Shown in pieces: positions 8,924-18,960 of a DNA stretch of 64,000 nt (position 1 is its first letter; each line of letters begins with the position of its first letter). A program made the position numbers and the translations under genes. This DNA is from Rs1 sp029027825 (GTDB lineage: Bacteria; Pseudomonadota; Gammaproteobacteria; Pseudomonadales; Balneatricaceae): assembly GCA_029027825.1 (NCBI GenBank), contig CP093399.1, positions 3,224,001 to 3,288,000 of the forward strand, given 5' to 3'. A model generated the notes under the pieces. The model was given only the letters and a program-made list of their open reading frames with translations, was not told the origin of the DNA and did no database searches.

Positions 8924-9733
8924 TTAGAAGAACAATTCTCTTAGCTTACTGCCTGGATCTTCGGCCCGCATAAATGCCTCCCCCACTAAAAAGCCATGCA
9001 CATCTCGCTCACGCATCGCCGTGACATCTTCTCGGCTATGAATAGCGCTCTCGGTAATAACTATTTTGTCGCGGGGGATAAAAGGCAACAGTTCAAAAGT
9101 ATTATCTAAGCTGACCTCAAAAGTATGTAAATTCCGATTGTTGATACCGAGTAGTTTATTACCCAGACTTAATGCCTGCTCTAACTCATCGCCACCGTGT
9201 ACTTCGACCAGTACATCCATACCTAAGCGGTGCGCTAAATTATTAAGTTCCATCATCTGCCTCTCTTCAAGGCAGGAGACGATCAATAAAATACAGTCGG
9301 CGCCGATAGCCCGAGCTTCGAACACTTGATAGGGATCGATAATAAAATCTTTGCGAATCACTGGTAAGTTGCAGGCAGCTCGCGCTTCGATTAAATAGTG
9401 TTCGCTGCCAGCAAAAAAATCAGCATCGGTTAATACTGACATGCAAGACGCGCCAGCTGACTGGTATGACTTAGCTATTTCTGCCGGTATAAAAGGATCT
9501 CGCAACAACCCTTTTGAGGGGCTGCGTTTTTTTGCTTCTGCAATAATCGCTGGACGCCCCTGTTCAATACTCTTTTCTAGCGCCCGAGTAAAACCACGAG
9601 GAGTCAAATCACTATCAATAGCAGCGGCAATGCTCTTCTCTAAATCGCCCAGACTTTTATGCTCGGAGCGCTCTGCTATTTCTTCGATTTTACGCTGAAT
9701 AATTTTCTTTAACACCGTGGGGATATCTGACAT
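8924..9733 (-). CDS. trpC: Indole-3-glycerol phosphate synthase
   Basis: Converts CdRP to indole-3-glycerol phosphate in tryptophan synthesis. The 269-residue product has the family signatures RPAIIAEAKKRSPSKGLL, VLTDADFFAGS, PVIRKDFIIDPYQVFEARAIGAD and LLGINNRNLHTFEVS. It is monofunctional, without the fused TrpF of enterics. A TTG 30 bases upstream would extend the protein, but the ATG at 9733 is preceded by AAGAGA and gives the standard N-terminus MSDIPTVLKKII, so it is preferred. It starts 13 bases after the trpD stop, in one operon with trpG and trpD. Confidence 0.97.
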   Translation of the reverse strand: MSDIPTVLKKIIQRKIEEIAERSEHKSLGDLEKSIAAAIDSDLTPRGFTRALEKSIEQGRPAIIAEAKKRSPSKGLLRDPFIPAEIAKSYQSAGASCMSVLTDADFFAGSEHYLIEARAACNLPVIRKDFIIDPYQVFEARAIGADCILLIVSCLEERQMMELNNLAHRLGMDVLVEVHGGDELEQALSLGNKLLGINNRNLHTFEVSLDNTFELLPFIPRDKIVITESAIHSREDVTAMRERDVHGFLVGEAFMRAEDPGSKLRELFF

Positions 9734-9746
9734 AAAATTCTCTTTT

Positions 9747-10778
9747 TTACTTGGCTGTTGCAAACGCAGTACTAAATGCGACTAATTGCTGTAATTTGGC
9801 ACTGGCAGCGCCGCTGGAAATCGCCTCTTTTGCCATAGCCACCCCAGATCTTATATCGATCGCTAAATCTGCTGCATAGAGTGCCGCGCCTGAATTTAAT
9901 GCGATCATGTCCGCCGCCTTTAAATCTTGGCCATTAAAAGCAGCCTTGATCATGGTCAAGCTCTCTGCCGCGCTAGCGACTTGTAATCCAATTAAACTTT
10001 GTAGATTGATACCCGCATCGGCGGCGCTAATTTTATACTCGGTGATTTGATTCTCTTTTAATTCAGCAACAAAAGTTTCACCGTTAAGGCTTATTTCATC
10101 CAGACCATCGCTAGCGCTAACCACTAGTACATGTTTAGCACCTAATTCTTGCATTACTTGGGCGATTGGCAGGCAATAAGATCGATTAAAAACACCTAGT
10201 AAATAGTGCTTAACGCCCGCCGGGTTGGTCAGGGGGCCGAGTAGATTAAAAATGGTCCGCAGTCCCATTTCTTTTCGCGGTACAATGGCGTGGCGCATCG
10301 CACGATGATATTGCGGGGCAAACATAAAGCCAACCCCTATTTCATCGATACAACGGGCAACCTGGCTAGCATCTAATGCTAAATTAACCCCTGCTGCTTC
10401 TAGTAAATCAGCCGAACCGGTAGTCGATGAGACTGATCTATTACCGTGTTTAGCGACGCAGCCACCGGCGGCTGCAACCACAATTGCACAGGCGGACGAC
10501 ACATTAAATAAATTGGCGCTATCGCCACCCGTGCCAACGATATCAACGGCGGCTTGATGTTTAATATTTACTGGGATCGCTAACTCACGCATCACTCTGG
10601 CAGCCCCGGCAATTTCTTTTACGGTTTCGCCTTTCATCCGCAAACCCATTAAGAAACTACCCATTTGCGACTCTGTCGCCTGGCCGGTCATGATTTGCAT
10701 CATCACTCTTTGCATATCAGCGGTAGATAAATCTTTCTTTTCGGCAATAACTGCTAGCGCTTCTTTTATGTCCATCAT
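9747..10778 (-). CDS. trpD: Anthranilate phosphoribosyltransferase
   Basis: Transfers phosphoribose to anthranilate, the second step of tryptophan synthesis. The 343-residue protein contains VDIVGTGGDSANLFNVSSACA (phosphate/PRPP site), KHGNRSVSSTTGSADLLEAAG, and the RTIFNLLGPLTNPAGVKHYLLGVF signature. Length is typical of monofunctional TrpD. It lies in the order trpG-trpD-trpC, as in pseudomonads. A gap of 130 bases separates it from trpG. Confidence 0.97.
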   Translation of the reverse strand: MMDIKEALAVIAEKKDLSTADMQRVMMQIMTGQATESQMGSFLMGLRMKGETVKEIAGAARVMRELAIPVNIKHQAAVDIVGTGGDSANLFNVSSACAIVVAAAGGCVAKHGNRSVSSTTGSADLLEAAGVNLALDASQVARCIDEIGVGFMFAPQYHRAMRHAIVPRKEMGLRTIFNLLGPLTNPAGVKHYLLGVFNRSYCLPIAQVMQELGAKHVLVVSASDGLDEISLNGETFVAELKENQITEYKISAADAGINLQSLIGLQVASAAESLTMIKAAFNGQDLKAADMIALNSGAALYAADLAIDIRSGVAMAKEAISSGAASAKLQQLVAFSTAFATAK

Positions 10779-10908
10779 AAATTCTTCATCAACTTAGTTT
10801 TGTCTGGATCAGGGGTCACTACAGGCATCAATTCAGCTGCTATATACTAAAAAAATTACTTTACACTCAGCAACTAGCTAAGACCACTGACCCAGTGATT
10901 ACGATCAT

Positions 10909-11487
10909 CTACGGATTCACAAAATTATTCAATAGCTGATGCCCCTGAATCGTCAAAATCGATTCGGGGTGGAACTGTACCCCTTGAATTGGCAGCACAG
11001 TATGTTTCAATCCCATAATTTCAGCAACACTACCGTCGGCATTTTCGGTCCAAGCAGTAATTTCTAAACATTCAGGCAAGCTGCTGGGTTCGACCACCAG
11101 CGAGTGGTAACGTGTCACTTGCAGGGGATTGTCTAAGCCTTTAAACAAACCTTGATTAGTGTGTTTAATCAATGAGGTTTTACCGTGCATGGCTTTTTTA
11201 GCTCTAACTACTTTGCCACCAAATGCAACCGCGATACTCTGGTGCCCCAAACAAACCCCCAGTACCGGTATTTTTTGACCAAATTCAGCAATAGCAGCGA
11301 CACAAATACCCGCTTCTAAAGGACCGCAGGGACCAGGAGAAACAACCAGCGCTTCAGGTTGCATCTCTCTTATTTGCGCCAAACTAATTTGGTTATTGCG
11401 TTTAACGCAGACCTGCGCCCCCAGCTCTGCCAAGTATTGGGTTAAGTTATAGGTAAATGAATCATAGTTATCTATCATCAACAACAC
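10909..11487 (-). CDS. trpG: Anthranilate/aminodeoxychorismate synthase glutamine amidotransferase subunit
   Basis: Class I glutamine amidotransferase that supplies ammonia to TrpE (and possibly PabB). The 192-residue protein shows the catalytic triad: Cys in PVLGVCLGHQSIAVAFGG and His-x-Glu in GVQFHPESIL. The start is a GTG at 11487 giving MLLMIDNYDSFTYNL, the family's N-terminus, with AAAGG upstream. Position before trpD-trpC supports trpG; no trpE partner is present in the window. It could also serve folate synthesis as PabA. Confidence 0.93.
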   Translation of the reverse strand: MLLMIDNYDSFTYNLTQYLAELGAQVCVKRNNQISLAQIREMQPEALVVSPGPCGPLEAGICVAAIAEFGQKIPVLGVCLGHQSIAVAFGGKVVRAKKAMHGKTSLIKHTNQGLFKGLDNPLQVTRYHSLVVEPSSLPECLEITAWTENADGSVAEIMGLKHTVLPIQGVQFHPESILTIQGHQLLNNFVNP

Positions 11488-11589
11488 AGTAAATGTAACC
11501 TTTTTATCAGCGGTGCTTATTTTATATTTGATTACATGCTGCCACTTATTGACAGGTTTTAGATGCGCTCAGATGGCCTTCAAACATTG

Positions 11590-11730
11590 TGAGACCTCTG
11601 CATAACTACTGCGCTCAGTAAGACGGCGTTAAAAACCGGCTTAATATGCTCATTTACACCTGTAAACTCCGCTATCTCGCCGGTTTTTGCCTTGTCTTAC
11701 CTTCGCTCGCAACGTTAGGCAGAGGTCTCA
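11590..11730. mobile_element. MITE-like element, family B (copy 3, near-perfect)
   Basis: A 141-base element with ends TGAGACCTCTGC on both strands (inverted copy TGAGACCTCTGCCTAAC). It is flanked by TTG on both sides (11587-11589 and 11731-11733). The interior is shared with copies 1 and 4. It is in the 593-base gap upstream of trpG. Confidence 0.9.
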
Positions 11731-11901
11731 TTGTAATATACTTCTATTGATTAATAATCTGTTATCTAGCTTATAGAACTACTTACACTAGTAGCTAGCG
11801 ATAAAGAGCAATGATGATTGCTGCGAGGGATGATATATTTGAGTAGAGCTGGATTGCGCTAAGAGTAGATGGTCTTAGTCGTATCGATAAATGACAGGCA
11901 T

Positions 11902-11940
11902 AAAAAAACCCAGTGACAGAACCTTAAAACTGTCACTGGG
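11902..11940 (-). terminator. Rho-independent terminator of the sox operon
   Basis: On the reverse strand an 11-base stem (CCCAGTGACAG/CTGTCACTGGG) with a short loop is followed by seven T. It lies about 140 bases beyond the soxG stop, the last gene of the operon. Nothing else is visible in the remaining part of the 11488-12080 gap apart from the MITE. Confidence 0.9.
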
Positions 11941-12080
11941 GATAAAGTGTCTGAATTAGAACATATTCATATATGCTCCGCTATCCGACAAAAGTAGTAC
12001 TTTTTCAGCAATTCAATGACTTGAGACGAATTAGTCAAACAAGTCAACACTGGCAGCAATCATCGGCGGGTAAACTAAAA

Positions 12081-12761
12081 CTACTTATTCTGCTTTATAA
12101 CTAGTTTAAACTCAGCACAACTGTCTTGTAACCACAGCCACACATAATCTGCAAAGCTGCGTCTTATTACTAATTCCCACTGCTGCTCACTGCTGCGACT
12201 AAGCACTGCTTGAGTTTTAGCGAACACCGTAGTCACTACTTTACCGATCGGAAAACTTCGCGGGTGAACATCTAATGGAACTGATTTTTGCAGTAGTTTT
12301 TGCACGTCACTGCCGCTTAAACGCAATATAGTTTGCCCACCTGACACATTGACAACAGCGCAGTGTCCTTGCACTTCATTGACTAGCGCTTGCTCTATCT
12401 CATAACTGCGCTCACCCGGCACCACTACTAGCCATTCATCAGGTGAAATCCAGCGAATTGAAACCTGCTCTTTTTCCACCATTTTAAGTGTATCGGGCAG
12501 CGCCAATCCAAGCGCTCGCTCCACCCCTTGGGTAAAACCAGGATTGGATAGTTTACCACGCAACACAATATGCCCAAGCAATTCTAGCTCCGTCAGCTGC
12601 ACGGTGCCAAACTCGCCCTGGTGCGCTGTAGCTTGTGTATCTAAATCTGCATGCTTTAACGGGCTGCGCCCTTCAATACCACTGTCGCTAACGGGTCTTT
12701 GATCCATAGAATTGATCGTTTGTGCATAGATAAATTCAGCGCGGTTGTTTTGATCAGACAT
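12081..12761 (-). CDS. soxG: Sarcosine oxidase gamma subunit
   Basis: Small subunit of heterotetrameric sarcosine oxidase, which oxidatively demethylates sarcosine to glycine, passing the one-carbon unit to tetrahydrofolate. The 226-residue protein has the SoxG features: a central LRGKLSNPGFTQGVERALGLALP, WISPDEWLVV, and VVNVSGGQTILRLSGSDVQKLLQKSVPLDVHPRSFPIG. Its start overlaps the soxA stop by 8 bases, showing translational coupling. Last gene of soxBDAG, with a terminator downstream. Confidence 0.93.
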   Translation of the reverse strand: MSDQNNRAEFIYAQTINSMDQRPVSDSGIEGRSPLKHADLDTQATAHQGEFGTVQLTELELLGHIVLRGKLSNPGFTQGVERALGLALPDTLKMVEKEQVSIRWISPDEWLVVVPGERSYEIEQALVNEVQGHCAVVNVSGGQTILRLSGSDVQKLLQKSVPLDVHPRSFPIGKVVTTVFAKTQAVLSRSSEQQWELVIRRSFADYVWLWLQDSCAEFKLVIKQNK

Positions 12762-15700
12762 TTTGACGCTCTCCCTTAGGATCTAAGAATATTGGGCTGC
12801 AAATAATTGCTTCAATCGCCGTTCCGTCTGGCTGCGGATAAAAAACTGTCTCACCCATGCGGTTGTGCCCATTGCGAATAAATGCCATCGCTATCGAGTG
12901 CCCAAGGCAGGCGCTGTAATAACTTGAAGTTACATGGCCGAGCATGGTCATAGGGATGGGCTGATTCGGGTCATTGACCGCTTGTGAACCCTCGGGAATT
13001 ACCTGCAGCGGATCTTTGGTTTTCAAACCGACCATTTGCTTGCGATCTTCCTTTACACAGTCTGCACGTTGCATGCCGCGCTTGCCGATAAAGCTGAAGG
13101 CTTTCTTGGTCGACACAGCCCAGCCCATTCCCAAATCGTAGGGGTGAACAGAGCCATCAGTGTCTTGTCCGGCGATAATGAAACCTTTTTCAGCACGTAG
13201 AATATGCATAGTTTCAGTGCCGTATGGAGTCAAGTTATAGGCAGCACCCTTTTCCATAACCGCCTGCCAAATCCGCAATCCGTAGTTAGCTTGTACGTTG
13301 ATTTCAAAAGATAATTCACCGGTAAATGAAATCCTAAAAATCCGCGCTGGAATACCTTGTACCGTCGCAACTTTCCAATCCATGTACTTAAATGCATCGT
13401 TGCTTAGATCGATATCATCAACCACTGCCTCTAGAATTTTACGCGCCTTTGGCCCAGTCACTGTCACCGTTGAAAAATGGTCGGTGACGGTATTGAAGTA
13501 AACATCTAATTCGGGCCACTCAGTTTGCTGATAAATTTCTAACCATTCAAGTACGCGAGCCGCACCACCGGTAGTGGTCGTCATGATGAAGTGATTTTCA
13601 GCTAAACAGGCGGTGACACCATCGTCAAAAACCATTCCATCTTCGCCACACATCAGCCCATAACGGCACTTACCTATCGCTAATTTAGCCCAGGCATTGG
13701 TGTAGACTCGACCTAAAAACTCACGCGCATCGGGCCCTTGGATATCTATTTTGCCCAGTGTTGATGCATCTAGCACACCGGCACTTTCACGAACCGCTAA
13801 ACACTCACGCTCGAGCGCTTGCTGCATACTCTCCCCCGCTTGCGGAAAGTACCAAGGACGCTTCCAATTGCCGACATCTTCAAACAATGCCCCGTTCTCC
13901 ATGTGCCATTCATGCATAGCAGAAAAGCGCATCGGATCAAATAAGCCTGCACAGTGACGCCCGGCGATCGCGCCAAAGGTAACTGGGGTGTAGTTGGGAC
14001 GAAAGATAGTAGTCCCTGTTTCGGGAATGGTCTTGCCCATAGATTTGGCGGCAATCGCCATCCCATTGATATTTCCCATTTTGCCCTGATCTGTGCCGAA
14101 TCCCATCGCCGTGTAACGCTTGACGTGCTCAATAGATTCAAAGCCTTCCAAGGTCGCCATTTCAATACCGGCAGCGGTGACATCATTTTGCAAATCGACA
14201 AACTGTTTTGGCGCGCGACTGGTTGGCTTAGGATGAGGGATATGATAGAGCGCCATCGGTGGGTTTTCAGTGACGATCTCGGCACTGGCAGCATCACTAT
14301 ATTCTGATCCAGAGGCTAGTGTAAAGCCCGCATTCAAGACCGCTAGTTCACCCGTAGCAGTGCCATCAGCCAGACAACTCTGTAAATCAAATGTGCCGTT
14401 AATAGCGCCTACCACTAATTGTTTTTGTACGGTTTTACCGGGGATAAAACCGATCACTTGATCGCTCCACACCGGACGACTGCCTGTGTGGCAAGATAAG
14501 TGAATAGCTGGACTCCAACCGCCTGAGCTGGCGAGAGTATCGCATTTTAGCTGCTCCAGAGTGCCGGTCAACTTATCGCCTACTGAATTTAGTGCCGAGA
14601 CACTAACACTGGCAACTCGCTTGCTACCTTGCACTTCAACAACAGCAGCACCGCTAATCACTCTAATGCCCAGTGAATTTGCTTTATCGACAACCTGAGC
14701 ACCGGCGCCACCACTACGAGTATCGACAATCGCCACAACTTCGCGCCCTGCTGCGTGCCAATCAAATGCCGCTGAATAAGCATTGTCATTGGTGGTCATT
14801 AAGACCAACTGATTACCTGGCACTACCGCGTAGCGATTAATATAAGTAGAGACTGCCGCCGCCAACATACAACCTGGCACATCGTTATTGGCAAAGACTA
14901 GAGGCCGCTCATGAGAGCCGGTCGCTAACACTACCCAGCGACTGCGAACCCGATGCATACGCTGCTTGGATATATTAGTCGGGGCACGATCTGCAATGTG
15001 ATCGGTACAGCGCTCGTGGATAGTCAAAAAATTATGATCGTGATAGCCGTTAACTGTCGCTCTTGGCAACATTATCACTTCTGGACAAGCGGTTAATTCC
15101 GCAACCACCTTAGTCACCCACTGCATCGCGGGCTCGCCATCAATCAGGGCAGTTGAATCCAGTAGGGAGCCGCCAAACTCCGCCTGTTCATCGGCAATAA
15201 TCACTCTGGCACCAGAGCGCGCCGCCACTAGTGCAGCCGACAATCCAGCGGGCCCTGCACCGACAATAACGATATCGGCATGTTGATTGTAATGATCGTA
15301 GCGATCGGGGTCACTCTCTCGCGGTGAGCGACCTAACCCAGCAGCTTTACGGATATATTTCTCGTAAGTACTCCACATTGACTTGGGGTACATAAACGTT
15401 TTGTAGTAGAAGCCCGGCGGCATCATTTTAGCGCCGATGCTTCCCAGAGCGCCCATCATGTCAAAATCAACGTTCGGCCAACCGTTAGTCGATGTCGCCA
15501 CTAAGCCATTAAATAGTTCCTGTTGTGTGGCACGTACATTCGGTACTTGAGTGGCCTCTGTGGCGCCCAGTTGCATAATGGCATTCGGCTCTTCGGCACC
15601 GGCACCGACAATCCCACGTGGACGGCTGTACTTAAAGCTGCGGCCAACTATATCGATACCATTTGCCAACATTGCCGAGGCTAACGTATCCCCAACAAAG

Positions 15701-15789
15701 CCTGGATAACTCTGGTTGTTGTAGCTGAAATTAATTTGGCAGTTACGCGCAATGCGTCCACCAGATTTTAGGCGGTTTTGCTGTGACAT
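12754..15789 (-). CDS. soxA: Sarcosine oxidase alpha subunit
   Basis: Large NAD- and folate-binding subunit of sarcosine oxidase. The 1011-residue protein has an N-terminal 2Fe-2S-like domain region (RGIVGAGAEEPNA), a Rossmann dinucleotide site IVIVGAGPAGLSAALVAARSG near residue 175, and a C-terminal GcvT-like domain (from about residue 600) that binds tetrahydrofolate, with signatures such as LGRVYTNAWAKLAIGKCRYGLM and ILRAEKGFIIAGQDTDGSVHP. Length agrees with the family (about 965-1010). It begins directly after the soxD stop, in frame-coupled order soxB-soxD-soxA-soxG. Confidence 0.97.
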   Translation of the reverse strand: MSQQNRLKSGGRIARNCQINFSYNNQSYPGFVGDTLASAMLANGIDIVGRSFKYSRPRGIVGAGAEEPNAIMQLGATEATQVPNVRATQQELFNGLVATSTNGWPNVDFDMMGALGSIGAKMMPPGFYYKTFMYPKSMWSTYEKYIRKAAGLGRSPRESDPDRYDHYNQHADIVIVGAGPAGLSAALVAARSGARVIIADEQAEFGGSLLDSTALIDGEPAMQWVTKVVAELTACPEVIMLPRATVNGYHDHNFLTIHERCTDHIADRAPTNISKQRMHRVRSRWVVLATGSHERPLVFANNDVPGCMLAAAVSTYINRYAVVPGNQLVLMTTNDNAYSAAFDWHAAGREVVAIVDTRSGGAGAQVVDKANSLGIRVISGAAVVEVQGSKRVASVSVSALNSVGDKLTGTLEQLKCDTLASSGGWSPAIHLSCHTGSRPVWSDQVIGFIPGKTVQKQLVVGAINGTFDLQSCLADGTATGELAVLNAGFTLASGSEYSDAASAEIVTENPPMALYHIPHPKPTSRAPKQFVDLQNDVTAAGIEMATLEGFESIEHVKRYTAMGFGTDQGKMGNINGMAIAAKSMGKTIPETGTTIFRPNYTPVTFGAIAGRHCAGLFDPMRFSAMHEWHMENGALFEDVGNWKRPWYFPQAGESMQQALERECLAVRESAGVLDASTLGKIDIQGPDAREFLGRVYTNAWAKLAIGKCRYGLMCGEDGMVFDDGVTACLAENHFIMTTTTGGAARVLEWLEIYQQTEWPELDVYFNTVTDHFSTVTVTGPKARKILEAVVDDIDLSNDAFKYMDWKVATVQGIPARIFRISFTGELSFEINVQANYGLRIWQAVMEKGAAYNLTPYGTETMHILRAEKGFIIAGQDTDGSVHPYDLGMGWAVSTKKAFSFIGKRGMQRADCVKEDRKQMVGLKTKDPLQVIPEGSQAVNDPNQPIPMTMLGHVTSSYYSACLGHSIAMAFIRNGHNRMGETVFYPQPDGTAIEAIICSPIFLDPKGERQNV

Positions 15790-16104
15790 TTAAACCCCCT
15801 CCTTAGCTGCAGCGGCTTCGCTAGCACCTGTAATTTTAGGCTGTTGACCAATTTTATACACTTCTTTAATCTCGTAATTTTGCGTGTCGCGTGTCATGTT
15901 GAAAAACTTACGGCAGCCAATAGCATGAACCCACAATTCGTGGTGGATACCCCGTGGGTTGTTGCGAAAAAATAAATATTCGCCCCACTCTTGATCAGTA
16001 CACTGGTCCGGATCGAGCGGGCGAGGAATATGCGCTTCTCCGGCGGCGTGGAACTCTTCCTCTTCACGATGCTCTTCACAGTGCGGACAGTAAATATAAA
16101 ACAT
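15790..16104 (-). CDS. soxD: Sarcosine oxidase delta subunit
   Basis: Small zinc-binding subunit. The 104-residue protein begins MFYIYCPHCEEHREEEEFH, with the zinc ligands Cys-x2-Cys and His, followed by GEAHIPRP and a late IGCRKFFNMTRD. A longer in-frame extension is present upstream, but the ATG at 16104 is preceded by an AAGGAG ribosome site and yields the family length, so it is chosen. It is 10 bases after soxB and directly before soxA. Confidence 0.95.
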   Translation of the reverse strand: MFYIYCPHCEEHREEEEFHAAGEAHIPRPLDPDQCTDQEWGEYLFFRNNPRGIHHELWVHAIGCRKFFNMTRDTQNYEIKEVYKIGQQPKITGASEAAAAKEGV

Positions 16105-16114
16105 GAGTAACTCC

Positions 16115-17368
16115 TTAGTGGGCAACGCCTGCAGCGCCGTGTTCATCGATGAGTGCACCGTCGTAAAAGCGGAACATAGAGAAAGGTTTAGCCATTTCAG
16201 AGGCCTCACCAGCCGCTAAAGTGGCGGCAAACACGTGCCCAGATCCCGGGGTAGCTTTGAAGCCGCCGGTACCCCAACCACAGTTAAAGAATAAATTTTC
16301 CACCGGCGTTGCCGAGATAATCGGACATGCATCGGGGCAAGTATCAACAATCCCCCCCCACTGTCGATTCATTCTCACTCGGCTAAACACTGGAAACAGC
16401 TCAACAATCGCCTGCACTGTGTGCTCAATCGTATGGTAACTACCACGTTGCCCATAGCCATTATAGCCATCGATACCCGCGCCAATCACTAGATCACCTT
16501 TATCGGATTGCGAGATATAACCATGTACATGGTTAGACATAACTACCGTATCTAAAATCGGCTTAATCGGCTCAGAGACTAGCGCCTGCAGAGGATGCGA
16601 CTCAAGCGGCAACCTAAAGCCCGCCATTTTCGCCATCACACTAGAATTACCGGCCGTGACACATCCGATTCGATCGGCTTCGATAACACCGTGTGAATTA
16701 GTCATCACTCCGGTCGCTGCACCGTCTTCAATAATGATATCTACTACTTCACACTGTTGAATTAAATCGACGCCTAAAGCATCGGCTGCCCGGGCGTAGC
16801 CCCAAGCGACGGCATCGTGACGCGCAACACCGCCACGCGGCTGCCAAGAGGCACCCATGATTGGATAACGGGGTCTATCACTGCAATCCATCATCGGTAC
16901 AATTTCTTTTATTTGCTGTGCATCGAGGACTTCGCCATCAATACCGTTTAAACGATTGGCGTGGACCCGCCGCTCAATATCGCGCATGTCTTGCAGAGTA
17001 TGGCCTAAGTTGAGTACCCCACGCTGAGAAAACATCACATTGTAGTTGAGGTCTTGCGAAAGCCCCTCCCACAACTTCATGGCATGTTCATATAATTTCG
17101 CTGACTCATCCCACAGATAGTTAGAGCGTACAATAGTGGTGTTTCGAGCGGTGTTACCACCCCCTAAATAGCCTTTTTCCAACACCGCTATATTGGTAAT
17201 ACCATGTACCTTAGCAAGATAGTAAGCAGTGGCTAGACCGTGCCCGCCGCCGCCTACGATAATCACATCATATTTCTTTTTTGGCACTGGATTACGCCAT
17301 ACACGCTGCCAGTTCTCATGATGACTCAAGGCGTGTTTCAACAACCCGAAACCTGAATATTTTTGCAT
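16115..17368 (-). CDS. soxB: Sarcosine oxidase beta subunit
   Basis: FAD/FMN-binding catalytic subunit. The 417-residue protein carries the dinucleotide motif VIIVGGGGHGLATAYYLAK, the stretch AVLEKGYLGGGNTARNTTIVRSNY, and GGVARHDAVAWGYARAADALGV, whose His is the usual covalent FMN attachment region. Near the C-terminus it has NCGWGTGGFKATPGSG, the substrate/FAD pocket. First gene of soxBDAG; a family B element lies about 95 bases upstream of its start, in the likely promoter region. dgcAB and glyA, common neighbours, are not adjacent. Confidence 0.97.
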   Translation of the reverse strand: MQKYSGFGLLKHALSHHENWQRVWRNPVPKKKYDVIIVGGGGHGLATAYYLAKVHGITNIAVLEKGYLGGGNTARNTTIVRSNYLWDESAKLYEHAMKLWEGLSQDLNYNVMFSQRGVLNLGHTLQDMRDIERRVHANRLNGIDGEVLDAQQIKEIVPMMDCSDRPRYPIMGASWQPRGGVARHDAVAWGYARAADALGVDLIQQCEVVDIIIEDGAATGVMTNSHGVIEADRIGCVTAGNSSVMAKMAGFRLPLESHPLQALVSEPIKPILDTVVMSNHVHGYISQSDKGDLVIGAGIDGYNGYGQRGSYHTIEHTVQAIVELFPVFSRVRMNRQWGGIVDTCPDACPIISATPVENLFFNCGWGTGGFKATPGSGHVFAATLAAGEASEMAKPFSMFRFYDGALIDEHGAAGVAH

Positions 17369-17462
17369 GGCTGAATCCTTGATCTTAGATAATTCTTATT
17401 CTTGCAGATAAAAATTAAGTGACTGAATAAAAAAGTCCCCTACAGTGAGGACAGTCTTAGTT

Positions 17463-17603
17463 TGAGAGCTCTGCATAACTACTGCGCTCAGTGAGACGGC
17501 GTTAAAAACCGGCTCAATATGCTCATTTACACTAGTAAAATCCGCTATTTCGCCAGTTTTTGCCTTGTCTTACCTTCGCTAGCAACGTTATGCAGAGGCC
17601 TCA
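17463..17603. mobile_element. MITE-like element, family B (copy 4)
   Basis: A 141-base element, TGAGAGCTCTGCATAAC to GCAGAGGCCTCA, flanked by GTT on both sides (17460-17462 and 17604-17606). It is in the 467-base gap between soxB and gbcB. The rest of the gap (17604-17835) contains a short 35-codon open stretch on the reverse strand (17714-17820) with protein-like sequence but no start codon; no function is proposed. Confidence 0.88.
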
Positions 17604-17835
17604 GTTTATGTAGGGGAGCAAAAGCTTGATAGTTGGATAATAATTTTTATCGCCGCTCGCATTCTCCTTAAAAGCGACAATCCTCAATCAATCCGCGACA
17701 CCCTAATAACTCGCTACAAGTGGTGATAGCTCGCAATGGCTTTAATCATGTCAGTAGTAGAGTAATAAGGATTACCAATTGAATGATTCGCCCAAGCATA
17801 AAATATTCCCTGTGGGTGATTTGTTTAGCGGCTCC

Positions 17836-18960
17836 CTAAGCTTCAATCTGCAAGTTAGACTTGGGAACTGAACAGCATGAGAGTATATAACCTAGATCAA
17901 CGTCCGCATCAGTAATCCCCCCGTTGTGGCTCATTTCAACTTGACCGTCAATCTTCATGACTTTGCAAGTTCCACAAATCCCCATGCCGCAGGCTTTGGG
18001 AATAGTAAGTCCGAGCTTTGCAGATGCTTCGTGGACCGTTTCTCCAGGGTGGATTTGGACACTTTTTCCGGCCTTTACAAATTCAATACTGAACATTTCA
18101 TCAACATTCAAGGTGTCCGCATGGTCCACGGCAATTTCAGCTTGATCTATAGCATTTTGCTCTACGGCTTCTGGAGTGGCGCCAAAGGATTCTTCATGGT
18201 AGCGGCGCATGTCAAACCCAGATTTTTTTAGTAATTCTCTGACTGCGCGCATATAAACTTCAGGGCCGCAGCAAAAAATTTCCCGCTGGCTAAAATCCGG
18301 ACAAATCATCTGTAATTTGCCTGCGTCTAAATAGCCTCTGTATCCTGCCCAAGCTTGCCCGGTGCTATGTCGCTCGCAAATAAGACTCAGTGAAAAATTA
18401 CTAATCCGTGAGCACATATGCTCAAGCTCGCGACGGTAGATAATATCATCTGGGGTGCGGGCGCTATGTACGAAATGCATGTCTACTTCAGCATTGGTAT
18501 CAAAGTACCAACGCGCCATTGACATCACCGGTGTAATACCGACGCCGCCGGAGAGCAACAGCACTTTATCTGCGGGATAATCGATACAATTAAATAACCC
18601 CACCGGCCCATGCACGGCCAATTCATTACCCTCCTGTAAATTATCGTGCAGCCAATTTGATACTAAACCGCTCGGAGCACGCTTCACCGTAATTGAAAAA
18701 CTGTAGGGGACAGAGGGAGAGCTAGATATAGTGTACGAGCGCATAATCTGCTGAGACTCTATCTCTAATTCTAAGGTGACGAATTGCCCAGGCTTGAAGA
18801 AAAACATCACCGGTTGCGATGCCATAAAACAAAAGGTTTTTACATCGACAGTTTCCTCTATGACTTTCACACATCGTACTAAGTGCCGGCCATTGCTCCA
18901 GGTTTTGGTATTAATCTCATGAAGGTAGTTACTGCCTAGGGAAGCGGCTGCTTTTGTCAT
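17836..18960 (-). CDS. gbcB: Glycine betaine monooxygenase reductase subunit
   Basis: Ferredoxin/flavin reductase that supplies electrons to the Rieske oxygenase GbcA for demethylation of glycine betaine to dimethylglycine. The 374-residue protein has an FAD domain (FFKPGQFVTLELEIESQQIMRSYTIS), an NAD domain (LSGGVGITPVMSMARW, EIFCCGPEVYMRAV), and a C-terminal plant-type 2Fe-2S cluster with CGMGICGTCKV and a last Cys near the end. The ATG at 18960 (MTKAAASL) is preferred over an upstream ATG that adds 27 residues. Divergent from gbcA. It is more similar by context than by unique motif to GbcB; other class IB reductases are possible. Confidence 0.9.
   Translation of the reverse strand: MTKAAASLGSNYLHEINTKTWSNGRHLVRCVKVIEETVDVKTFCFMASQPVMFFFKPGQFVTLELEIESQQIMRSYTISSSPSVPYSFSITVKRAPSGLVSNWLHDNLQEGNELAVHGPVGLFNCIDYPADKVLLLSGGVGITPVMSMARWYFDTNAEVDMHFVHSARTPDDIIYRRELEHMCSRISNFSLSLICERHSTGQAWAGYRGYLDAGKLQMICPDFSQREIFCCGPEVYMRAVRELLKKSGFDMRRYHEESFGATPEAVEQNAIDQAEIAVDHADTLNVDEMFSIEFVKAGKSVQIHPGETVHEASAKLGLTIPKACGMGICGTCKVMKIDGQVEMSHNGGITDADVDLGYILSCCSVPKSNLQIEA

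Noticed and set aside
17714..17820. 35-codon protein-like stretch on the reverse strand after gbcB (contains GIFYAWANHSIGNPYYS)
   Set aside because: No start codon and bounded by stops. It might be a gene remnant, but I cannot name a parent family.
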